DNA of 64,000 bases from Leuctra nigra (taxonomy: Eukaryota; Arthropoda; Insecta; Plecoptera; Leuctridae). The stretch is from assembly GCA_934045905.1 (NCBI GenBank), contig OW203768.1:25883060-25947059 (forward strand), given 5' to 3'. Both the position numbers and the translations under genes were made by a program. The notes under the pieces were generated by a model, which saw only the letters and a list, made by a program, of their open reading frames with translations, ran no database searches and had not been told where the DNA came from. Below are positions 33,341-43,665 of this stretch, one piece after another. Each line of letters opens with the position of its first letter. The first letter of the stretch is position 1.

Positions 33341-36300
33341 ATGGCTTTTATACAATGGAACTGCAACGGTTTTTATGCTCACTTTGAAGAGATGAAGCTT
33401 TTAACCCTAGATTATAACCCTATTTGTTTCTCTTTACAAGAAACACGTTTTAAACACACTGACAAGGCTAATTTTAAAAACTACAATATTTTTCGCAAAG
33501 ATGTTGGCGACGTGGCAAGGGGAGGTGTGGCCATTGCTGTACACATCGACCAGTACTCTGAAGAGGTGACTATTAAATCACCTCTTCAGGCAGTGGCTGT
33601 CCATATACATCTTCCCCGGCCCCTTGTAATTTGTAGTTTATACTTGCCACCGTCAGACGTAGTTTCAGAAACAGATTTATTAGATCTTGTTCAGCAGCTT
33701 CCTTCACCCTTTATTATATGTGGTGACTTTAATGCTCACAACACGCTGTGGGGTTGCAACAGAATTGATAGTAGGGGACGACTTATTGAGAAAGTGTGCT
33801 CAGACCTAGGTCTCATCATACTAAACAACGGTGATCCTACTCACTTCAGCACAGGATACGGTTCAACCTCTGCTATTGATCTGTCCATCTGTAGTCCATC
33901 TGTTGCACTGGATTATGAATGGAAAGTACACTGTGATCTATGTAGCAGTGATCACTTTCCAATATCCTTACTCCCAGTTGAACCTTGTATAAGCCAGACA
34001 AGACACAAGAAATGGAAGATAGAGCGTGCTGATTGGTCAACATTCCAGTCGAAGATAAATTTAACTGAAACTGACTTTCCCGACATCCAGAGCCACGTGA
34101 CCTATTTTACAGATGCCATAATCACTGCTGCTGGTCAGTCAATCCCACAAACATCGGGCAAACCCAGGCGACCATCTGTACCCTGGTGGAATGATGACTG
34201 CAAGGAAGCAATAAAGAAACGCCGTAAAGCTCTTGCTATATTCAATAAATATCCCACTCAAACTAATCTTTCTTCATTCCGTAAACTTAGGGCTAAAGCT
34301 CGGTTTATTATTAAACAAGCACGAAAAGAGTCTTGGAAAACTTACATTTCTACAATTACCCAACATACACCGGCATCAAAAATATGGGACAAAGTTCGAA
34401 AGATTACTGGAAGACACACCAATACAGGCATTGCGGGCATTATGGTGGATGGCCAACTCCAGACATCCACCGACAACATTACAAATGCCCTTGCTGAACA
34501 TTTTTCTAAAGTGTCAAGTTCTAATAATTATTCCAAAAACTTTTTACAAATAAAATTAAGAGAAGAAAGAAACGTTTTGAATTTTTACTCAAAGCACGCA
34601 TTTAACTACAACTTACCTTTTTCATTATGGGAACTACAATCGGCCATTCAGGAATCCCGCGACGGAGCTCCCGGACCGGATTCTGTGCACAATAGAATGT
34701 TGAAAAACCTGCCCCTACCATCACAGATGTATCTTTTAAACCTTTTTAATCAAATTTGGAATGAGGATAAATTCCCAGGCTCGTGGCTCGAATCTATTCT
34801 GGTGGCGATCCCCAAACCTGGAAAGGATAAAACATTTGCAGTAAATTATAGGCCAATATCACTTACCAGTTGTATATGTAAAATAATGGAGAGAATGGTA
34901 AATAAACGATTAATGTGGACACTTGAGAATGAGAATCTTATTGCTGAAGGACAGTCCGGTTTCCGTCGAAACCGCTCAACAATGGATAACCTCATTGAAA
35001 TAGAATCATATATTCAAAACTCCTTTTTAACCAAACAACATCTGCTTGCTGTCTTCTTCGACCTCGAGAAGGCTTATGATACAACCTGGAGATACGGCAT
35101 TTTAAAAACTCTTCACGAATGGGGATTTCGTGGCCACTTACCGAAATTTATTTTAAACTTTTTATCAAATAGGACCTTCAGAGTGCGACTTGGTTCCTCT
35201 GAATCCGACACATTTATTTTAGAAAATGGCGTTCCACAAGGATCAGTTTTAAGCTGCACCTTATTTTTAATCGCTATAAATGGCATATCGTCCTGCATTC
35301 CACGTCCAGTACGATATTCACTGTTTGTAGACGATCTAGCAATATATTTTAACTCACCTAAAATAAGCATAGCAGAAAGACAAATACAGCTGACTATTAA
35401 CCGCCTTATCAGCTGGGCCGATAAAAACGGGTTTAAATTTTCGCCAACAAAGACAACGTGTGTTGATTTTAATCGTCTCCGTGGCATTCAACCACCACCA
35501 TCCCTGTCGATGGGTGGAATCAAAATCAACCCATCAGATACAGTCAAATTTCTTGGAATGACACTGGACGTTAAATTAAATTGGAAAACGCACCTTCAAA
35601 ATCTTAAGTTATCATGTATGAAAAAACTGAACATTTTAAAAATTTTAACCAACACTGCATGGGGCGCTGATAGAGTAGTGATGTTGCGGCTATACAGAGC
35701 ATTTATTAGGTCACGTATTGACTACGGGTGTGCTATTTATTCATCTGCAAGAGAATCGTACCTAAAATGTATTAATACTGTACACAATTTGGGCATAAGG
35801 CTGTCAACGGGTGCATTCAGGACGAGTCCAGTCATAAGCCTATACAGCGAGGCTGGTGAACCCAGTCTGGACATGCGACGCTCGTACCTGATTGCCAGTC
35901 TTATAACTAAATTACACAGCACACCCGAGAAACCTGCCTATGGGACGGTCTTTAGGCCGCCCTATAGCGCAATATATGAAACTAGAAACAAAGCCACGAG
36001 ACCGCTAGGCATTAGAGCCCGAGAACTCCTTCAGAGACTCAATACTGTCATCCCCGATATTTTAAATGTAGGATCCTCGGACACGGCACCTTGGACAATA
36101 CCAAAACCAACCTGTATCACATTTTTAAAGCAATTTCCAAAAGCCACTACCACCACGACCATCTACCAGCAGAATTTTAAAAAGCTCTGTGAATCCTATA
36201 AGGATTTCTCTTTTATATATACAGACGGCTCTAAAATAAATGACGACGTTGGAAACATAGTGTTTTCACTATGGGGACGACCGGTGTCTGTTTTAAACTT

Positions 36301-37023
36301 ACCTCATATGCTAGTGTTTTTACTTCCGAACTTTATGCAATTCTTAAAGCCCTTAATTTTATCGAACGTGACTCTAGACATAAATTTTTAATTTGCTCTG
36401 ACTCGCTCAGCTCGTTACAATGCTTGGAGAGATTTTATCCTATGGACAATCTTATCCAACGCATTCAGAATACTCTCGCAAGCCTTCATGCCAGAGGAAC
36501 TACGGTGTCCTTCTGCTGGATCCCGGGACACTCGGGCATTGTTGGCAATGAAAAAGCGGACGAAGCTGCAAAAAGCGCAACAAATAAAAGATATGTCGAC
36601 ATCAGGAAAATCCCCTCATCAGACATTAAAAACATGTTTAAATTTAAATTATTTAATAACTGGCAAATACAATGGAACGAAACTTCAAATAATAAACTAA
36701 GATCAATTAAACCTACCGTTCGGGTCTGGCCCTCCTCTTCTCGCAGTTCGCGTAAGGAGGAGGTCGTGGCAGCCAGACTTCGAATTGGACATTGTAGACT
36801 AACCCACGGGTTCCTGATGAGACGAGAAGATCCACCTCAATGTGAAGTTTGTGATGTGCCTTTATCAGTAAAACATATTTTAACTGAATGTTCGAAATAT
36901 AGAAATCAAAGGCAGCTGTTTGGTCTACCCGAGGATTTGTCTGAGATCCTCGAAGACGATCCGACCAGTATAAGTAGAGTTATCAATTTTCTGAAGGAGA
37001 TTGATATATACTTACTTCTGTAG
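33341..37023 (+). pseudogene. LINE copy B ORF2, endonuclease, RT and RNase H, one frameshift
   Basis: The endonuclease and RT are intact: FIQWNCNGF, SLQETRF, GDFNAHN and SSDHFPI; then NYRPISLTSCICKI, FFDLEKAYDTTW, VPQGSVLSCTLF and FVDDLAIY. A frameshift at about 36,250-36,275 falls inside RNase H, after YTDGSKIND. The other frame then gives TSELYAILKALNFI, SDSLSSLQ and WIPGHSGIVGNEKADEAAK, ending with the PQCEVCDVPLSVKHILTEC finger. The frame is otherwise open for more than 1,000 codons, so the inactivating change may be recent. Confidence 0.92.
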
Positions 37024-37109
37024 TCATTCTTTCTAGTCACTTTTTACTTTAAATTTTTTCTCTTAACCATGTTTTTATCTGATTTTATATTTTATAATTT
37101 ATGTAACTT

Positions 37110-37370
37110 TTTGTCCGTTCTGTTCATTTGGTCTCTTTACAACCAAATGTTCCTTGCTCTAGTCATTATTTTATCTGTGTTTATATTTTAGAATTTATGT
37201 TATTTTATCTTCTTTGTACATTTGGTCTCTTTACAACCAAATGTTCCTTGCTCTAGTCATTATTTTATCTGTGTTTATATTTAAGAATTTATGTTTATTT
37301 CATCTTCTTTGTACATTTGGTCTCTTTACAACCAAAGGTACCTTAATCTAGTCATTATTTTATCTAATCT
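37110..37370 (+). repeat. Tandem repeats in the 3' UTR of LINE copy B
   Basis: About three units of roughly 100 bp containing TTTGGTCTCTTTACAACCAA and CTAGTCATTATTTTATCT. The sequence is not related to the copy A repeats, except that both contain CTAGTCATTAT. Confidence 0.8.
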
Positions 37371-37741
37371 TTTGTATAGTACTGATTTTACTGGTACTTA
37401 CATACTGCAACACAAACTCTCTTTTATTTTACCTTGGCTAGATATATTTTCATGTGAATCCACATAATTGAATGGCGCTGATAATCTCGCTGTTGAGCGC
37501 CAATAAACAACACTAACTAACTAACTCGAAATCCTCACTACCAATGTTCACGGCACCATTCTCCAGAATTCCCAGATCTTCTAGGTTGGTGTCCACCTCT
37601 TGATCCTCAGCTAAAATATTACATCAGATAATATACTAATCTCTGCACTAAATAAGTTTATAAGAGTAAAATTAATTTTTTTTTTATAATCAAAACCTTT
37701 ATCTTACCTGTAACATCATCGATTATAGCCCCTACACACAT

Positions 37742-38239
37742 TTTGAAGAGAACAATCTGAATCTGTTAGTTCTTTGTTTGGTGTAATGAAATATTTATTT
37801 CATGATGCAATAGGTTTTAGACCCTAAAATAAGCTGAAATTTCACTTTTCTAACCTTGCATGTGCTACACTCTATATTGGCGGTAAAATATTAAACTATT
37901 AAATTTGCCAATCATAACTGTTAATTCTTAAAGATTCTAGGTCTCATTGGTCCAGAAAATTCCATGGGACCAATCAAAAGAGTTCTTACAGCATCTTTTA
38001 GCCACTTAAAACATGGCGCATATTAAATCTGACGAATTATTATATATATATTTTTACGAAAGTATTATAATTCGGATGTAATTATGGACATTCATTGTTA
38101 AATATTCCAGTCTAACTTTAATATCAACCATTTTATCAGTGATTAAATAGTGTGTGTGTAACTTTTATAACTTTTATATTTTACAAACCTGTGTCTATTG
38201 ACATAACCTTGTTCTAAGACTGTTTCACTTTTACCAAAA
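37742..38239. other. Upstream region of the acidic gene, no ORF seen
   Basis: AT-rich and non-coding. It should contain the promoter of the minus-strand acidic gene, but no TATA box with a convincing initiator was picked out. Confidence 0.4.
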
Positions 38240-38264
38240 CAGGAGCCAGATTCACAAAAGGTTT

Positions 38265-38306
38265 TAACCCCTATACCGGCATAACTTTATGCCGGTATAG
38301 GGGTTA
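38265..38306. repeat. Perfect palindrome near the Harbinger left end
   Basis: Two 20-bp arms (38265-38284 and 38287-38306) separated by CT. The arms contain ACCGGCATAA, which recurs inverted near the right end. Probably a transposase or Myb-protein binding region. Only the left end has the full palindrome. Confidence 0.85.
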
Positions 38307-39131
38307 TACCGAATATTTGGGCTACTCCCAATTCACAAAAAAGCATAACACTAAATATGGGTATAAATTTGTTACAACTTTATAACCAGTCAGTTGCAGT
38401 TATAGGGAAGTTATTACCAATTCATGACCGCCATTTTATTGTGACATAAAGACATCAGTAAGTACTAATTTTGTGGAAAAAACCGCGAATTAATTGTAAT
38501 TTCATCAAGTTTTTGTCTAATACCAATGATATATTCTTTTACTAATGACAAGTGTTCAAATTATCGCGCCGTTTCATAATTTCCGCCGGTGATCAGCTGT
38601 TGAAGTGGGTTGGGCACCAACAAATCGCATTGCATTTTGCGTGACAGAGTTTCTTCTAAATGTTTGTAGGTTATTTTGATTGTTTTTAATAAAAGGAAGA
38701 TAATACCTACTTATGTAACATTAGTTAATACTTCTACTTTTATAGACTTCATTAAAAGGAATTAGTTCTCGTGTCCTAGGTAGGTAGCTTAGGTAGTACA
38801 CGATAGGTTGTCAGTTTAAGTTGGGTTAGTCACAAGTCTAGGTTAAAAGTTTACCTATTCTAATTGACAATAATCGTATCAATAAGTTCGTGTAGGTACC
38901 AATGCAATACTTGATGAAATGCAGAGAGTAGGTACCTACCTACACTTGATAGTATGGCCTGTGTTTGAGTCTTGCACTGCCTTTGTAGGTAGGTAGGTAC
39001 CTACACACGTTCATTCGTAGTCTAGCTTGCATGAGTCCCTTCACTTCATTCAATGTTTCTTCCACTGCCTACATACAACTCTTGTTTCAGAAATTAGAAT
39101 GTTTTTTGCTGCTGCAGTGATCATGGATGAC

Positions 39132-39162
<31 letters not shown>

Positions 39163-40626
39163 CTCATGACCATGTACCCCTCAACAGAGTATTTAATGAT
39201 CGTTTAGACCCACTTAACGTATCCGATGCCCATCTAATGAGGTATTACAGATTTCCTCGAGCAGTTATACTTGATCTAATAAACTTATTGCATGAGCAAT
39301 TGGCAAGACCAACATTCCGATGTCATGCAATCCCTGTACACACACAAGTTTTGACTGCACTTCGCTTTTATGCCTCCGGAACGTTTCAAAATGTTGTAGC
39401 TGACACAACAGGGATAAGTCAGCCAAGTTGTTCCCGCATTATTAAAAGCGTCAGTAAAGCCTTGACGAATCTTGCTGCCCGATACATCACATATCCAATA
39501 AATGATGTGAACTTCATAGCGCAAGTTAAATCAGGTGGGAATCAATGTAGGAGGCTTATTTTGATAGTTAAACTCGGAAGTTATTCAATGGAGATAATAT
39601 TTCATAAATATCGTCATAACTTTGAACCATTCAAGTTGAAAAATAATTATCACACATTTTTTAGTTGACCCTGTCAATATAAACACAAACTTAAATGTCA
39701 CAACTCAACTCAAAGCTGGGCACAAGGATTGTATAAGTTTGTGTATAGGTATATTAGGTACTATAGTTGTGTATATTAACAAAGTCAATTAAAATATTAT
39801 ATTTTATGCATTCTTATTTTTAAAAATTTTCATTATTTAAATGGTTCAAAAGTTTTGACATTATTTAGAATATTTTATCTCCAGTGTTTACCTTCAAGAG
39901 TGCATTCTAGTCTTAAGTTCATGTATGAATTTAGATGTAGGTAGGTTATTAATATCATTAATACTATAGATTTAAAAATAATATGAATTCATTATCGTGC
40001 TCCGGATACAACCAGAAAATTTCTTATAGTTATTGATATGAATACATTACCTACATAACACACCAGTAGTTGTAAAAAAATCACAAATTACTAATATTTG
40101 ATTTTTATGTAGAAGATCTGATGTTGTCCATGATCTACCAGCTCATTGTCTTTGTCTATTGGCTGCAGACTTTTTCAGAATGGCTCAATTTCCAAATATA
40201 ATTGGTTTGATTGATGGTACGTTAATAGACATCAAAGGCCCATCGATAGACGAGCCTCTATTTGTGGATAGGCACCTGAACCACAGTATTAACTGCCATG
40301 TTTTATTTTATTTTATTTATTTTATTTATTTATTTCAACAAAGGACATGTTCAGTATTACAGTGATGCAATTAAAAAACAATGTATATGTCATGTCAATA
40401 AAACGAAACATTCAAGTCGTAAGTATTATCATACCCGTCAATTTACACATGTATATACATTAAAATACAAAATACATTTATGAAATAATTATAATAATTA
40501 AAGAAGTGTAGTCATAGAGTATTAAAACAAAACTAGAATAATCAAGTACCACATTCTCCCTGCTGGTCATCACAAACATGACTTTTACAAGTAGTTAAAA
40601 ACTCGCCAACTGAATAGAAGCCTCCA

Positions 40627-43600
40627 TTAATAAGGAACAATTTTAATTTTAGTTTGAACAATAACATACTTTCTATTTTTTTTGATACAGCTTGGCAAGT
40701 GATTATATAGAATTACTCCTTTATATGATAGGTCCTGTTCATAGAGCGCTGTTTTATGTTGAAAGTTTCGTAGTTTGTTTTGGTTTCTTACATTATAGTG
40801 ATGTACATCCCCCGATGTTTCAAACAAATGGACGTGTTTCCTGATTTGAATTATTATTTCATATATATATAAGCTTGACAATGTTAGAATTTTAAACTCC
40901 TTGAATAGTTCTCGGCATGAAAAGCGCCTCCACTTTTTATGAATAATGCGTAGTGCCGATTTTTGCACTGTAAACAATTTGCAAGCATAATGTACTCCCC
41001 CCCAGAATATTATACCATACCTCAATAAAGGTTCAAACAATCCCAAATAAATGGTTTTCATCGTGGAAATGTCAAAATTACTTCTTAGGATTCTCAATGC
41101 ATAACAGGCTCTCGTTAGTTTGAGCTTCTGGTTGTTGATATGTTCATGCCAGTTTAGGTTTTTGTCAATTTGAACTCCAAGAAATCGAGTTGAATTTGTT
41201 ACATTAATATTTACTGAGCCATTTGCAATTTTTGGTGGAGCATTATCTATGGTCGTGTTGTGCGGATTGCGAAACGCGAGTAGCTGAGTTTTTGAATTAT
41301 TGAGGGCTAGCTTATTTACTTCAAACCACTTAATTACATTTCTTAACGTTTTATTTAAATTTTGTTCGGCTTCCAGAATATTATTTCCCACGGCTACTAT
41401 AGTGGTGTCATCCGCGAACTTAGTAATTTTGACGTTCGGGAGCTTGCTCTCCAAATCGTTGACATAAAGATTGAAAATTATTGGTCCCAGGACCGAACCT
41501 TGTGGAATACCTGAAGTTATTGTACCCTTATTAGATTGTACTTTTCGCCTTGTGCCATCATCTGAAATGTGCATAATTTCAACTACCTGTTGCCTATTCT
41601 CTAAGTAAGACATAATTAGGTTGTGAGCAGTATCTTTTATTCCCATTCTATCTAATTTTTTTGCAAGCAGATGGTGATCAAGGCAATCAAAAGCTTTCTG
41701 AAGATCGCAATACAACCCAAGAGTGCACTTACTTTTGTCCATGGACTGTAATATATATGAAATGCTATCATCAATCGCATCCGTTGTAGACATGTGGGGC
41801 CTAAATCCGAATTGGTTATTGGCTAGAATTTTATTTGCATCTATAAAAGTAAGAAGTCTGTTTTTAATCACATTTTCATATATTTTGGAGAATATAGTTA
41901 GCAAAGAAATAGGTCGATGATTGACCATGTCAGCCCTACAGCCCTTGTTTTTAAATATTGGCTTTACTATAGCTGTCTTAAGATAATTTGGGAAAATACC
42001 ATCTTTGAGACATTGATTTATCAATGCTGACAATACGTGAGCTGTAACATGAATAGTCTGCTTAATTACTCGTGCTGTAATACCATCTATACCTACTGCA
42101 TTTGTATTCTTTAACTTCATTGCAATATCTATCACTTCTTTACTTGTTGTAGGTAAAAGTACTATGCAATCTGGTATGAGTTCTATATTCTCAGTAAGCT
42201 CTGATTGCTCCAGGTCAGTTACATTGTTATTTGAGTTTACTTCATTCGCGACATTTAGATAGAAATTATTGAAATAATTAGCAATCGTTAATGGGTTTTG
42301 TATCAATTTATTGTTGACAATAAGCTCAAGATTTTCTTCTTTTATTTCATGGCTTTTAGCTCCAGTTTCCTGTTTAACAATGTCCCAAATCATCTTTGGT
42401 TTATTAGCTGCATGTTCTACAATATTTTTGTTATGTAATATCTTAGCATCTTTGATGTTTTTACGGTGTAGACGTTTCATTGTTTTATACCTTTCCCTTT
42501 TAAAATCACATTTATAATCCCTTGCTTCTTCAAACATAATCTTTAGGAGGCAACTTTCTACTCGAATATTTTCTGTTACCCAACCATTATTTTGTAGTCG
42601 TTTAGTTGTTTGCTGCTTCTTTTTTACTAAAGGGAATGCTATATTGTAGTGTTCAAGGTAGATATTCATGAATAGTTCAAAGTTTTGATTTACACTGTTA
42701 AATTCATTGATATTTTCCCACAACTCAATATTTAGCCTATTTCTAAATAAATCAATTTTGCTTTTGTTTATTGGTCTGCACCATGCAATTGGTGTGGCAA
42801 CTATTTCTTGTTTACTGGATTTGAGAAATGTAAATGTTTCAATCCTCGCAACCTGTTGAGTATGGTCTGAAATTCCATTTTCAGTCACTTGAGTTGTTAT
42901 GACGCGCTTGTCTATATTAGTCAGAATGTTATCAATGACCGAGGAAGTAGTATTCGTGACCCGGGTTGGGGAGGTTATTAGTGCTTGAATGTTATATGAA
43001 TTGATTACAGTGCTAAGGTCATTCAGCTCTTTTGACTCTTTCACAAAGTTTATATTAAAATCCCCGGTGATAATGATATGTTTTCTCTCGTTGCTAATAA
43101 CATCCAATATTTTCGAGAGACTATCAAGAAATACGTCAAATATACCTGTCGGAGCTCTGTACACCGTTATAATGATAATATGTTCGCAGCATACATTGTT
43201 TATTTCATTTATTTCTACAATTGAACACTCGAAATGTTTATCAGAATTCAAATTTTGAAATTCCGCTCTTTTCAGTGCTTTATGGTTGTTTCGCACATAT
43301 ATGATCGTTCCCCCTCCTATATGACAAGTTCTGGTATATGAGTCACTCATTCTATAGTTATGCAATTGCATCATATTTGCCTCTGCCTCACTTAGCCAAT
43401 GCTCTGTGAAAGTAACGATGTCATACTCGCTAGTTTGATCGTCATCATCTTCAAATAATATGGCAAGCTGGTTCATTTTGGCTCTTAGGCTTCGTACATT
43501 CTGGTGACTTATCTTTAAATACATGTTGTTTGAGCCCTCAGCTCTGTTTACTAACTTATCATGTTTGTGCAGCCTCTCGGTGAATGTATTTTTGCTTGAG

Positions 43601-43665
43601 TTACCAGGCAAAGCAATGATCTCATTTCCAGCCCCCCCAACACATATTAGTTTTCCGAATTGCAC
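40627..43665 (-). CDS. LINE ORF2, AP endonuclease plus reverse transcriptase
   Basis: About 1,012 codons, open throughout. Endonuclease: SHQNVRSLRAKMNQL, TEHWLS, YRAPTG, GDFNINF and SDHTQQV. RT: NHRPISLLTIFSKI, FGFRPHMSTTDAI, GLYCDLQKAFDCLDH, IPQGSVLGPIIF and the catalytic KFADDTT box. The frame opens at a GTG overlapping the last codons of ORF1 by 19 nt. The first in-frame ATG is at 43524, still upstream of the endonuclease, so ORF2 may start there or be reached by stop-start coupling. Predicted to nick DNA and copy the element RNA. Confidence 0.88.
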   Translation of the reverse strand: MQFGKLICVGGAGNEIIALPGNSSKNTFTERLHKHDKLVNRAEGSNNMYLKISHQNVRSLRAKMNQLAILFEDDDDQTSEYDIVTFTEHWLSEAEANMMQLHNYRMSDSYTRTCHIGGGTIIYVRNNHKALKRAEFQNLNSDKHFECSIVEINEINNVCCEHIIIITVYRAPTGIFDVFLDSLSKILDVISNERKHIIITGDFNINFVKESKELNDLSTVINSYNIQALITSPTRVTNTTSSVIDNILTNIDKRVITTQVTENGISDHTQQVARIETFTFLKSSKQEIVATPIAWCRPINKSKIDLFRNRLNIELWENINEFNSVNQNFELFMNIYLEHYNIAFPLVKKKQQTTKRLQNNGWVTENIRVESCLLKIMFEEARDYKCDFKRERYKTMKRLHRKNIKDAKILHNKNIVEHAANKPKMIWDIVKQETGAKSHEIKEENLELIVNNKLIQNPLTIANYFNNFYLNVANEVNSNNNVTDLEQSELTENIELIPDCIVLLPTTSKEVIDIAMKLKNTNAVGIDGITARVIKQTIHVTAHVLSALINQCLKDGIFPNYLKTAIVKPIFKNKGCRADMVNHRPISLLTIFSKIYENVIKNRLLTFIDANKILANNQFGFRPHMSTTDAIDDSISYILQSMDKSKCTLGLYCDLQKAFDCLDHHLLAKKLDRMGIKDTAHNLIMSYLENRQQVVEIMHISDDGTRRKVQSNKGTITSGIPQGSVLGPIIFNLYVNDLESKLPNVKITKFADDTTIVAVGNNILEAEQNLNKTLRNVIKWFEVNKLALNNSKTQLLAFRNPHNTTIDNAPPKIANGSVNINVTNSTRFLGVQIDKNLNWHEHINNQKLKLTRACYALRILRSNFDISTMKTIYLGLFEPLLRYGIIFWGGVHYACKLFTVQKSALRIIHKKWRRFSCRELFKEFKILTLSSLYIYEIIIQIRKHVHLFETSGDVHHYNVRNQNKLRNFQHKTALYEQDLSYKGVILYNHLPSCIKKNRKYVIVQTKIKIVPY

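Larger units (their letters stand above)
31047..37526 (+). mobile_element. I-like LINE copy B, full length
   Basis: 6,480 bp with a 13-bp target duplication CGAAATCCTCACT (31034-31046 and 37527-37539). Same plan as copy A, including the 5' ribozyme-like head. The leader and first third of ORF1 are nearly identical to copy A, but ORF2 is only moderately similar and the 3' UTR and tail (CTAA repeats) are different. ORF1 and ORF2 each carry frameshifts or stops, so it is inactive as it stands. Confidence 0.92.
30831..37741 (-). pseudogene. Small acidic two-exon gene disrupted by LINE copy B
   Basis: Exon 1 is 37741-37708 (MCVGAIIDDVT plus one base, then a GTAAGA donor). The intron is 97 bp and ends TATTTTAG. 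Exon 2 runs 37610-37540 and resumes at 31046-30831 after removal of LINE copy B and one copy of its target duplication. Joined lengths (34 + 71 + 216 nt) give a clean 106-codon frame ending in TAA, followed by AATAAA about 50 bp downstream. The protein is very acidic (a DEEEEDEDV run) with an aromatic C-terminus (AGWIILDVYPN). No family recognised. The LINE lies after codon 35 in antisense, so this allele should be null. Confidence 0.75.
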
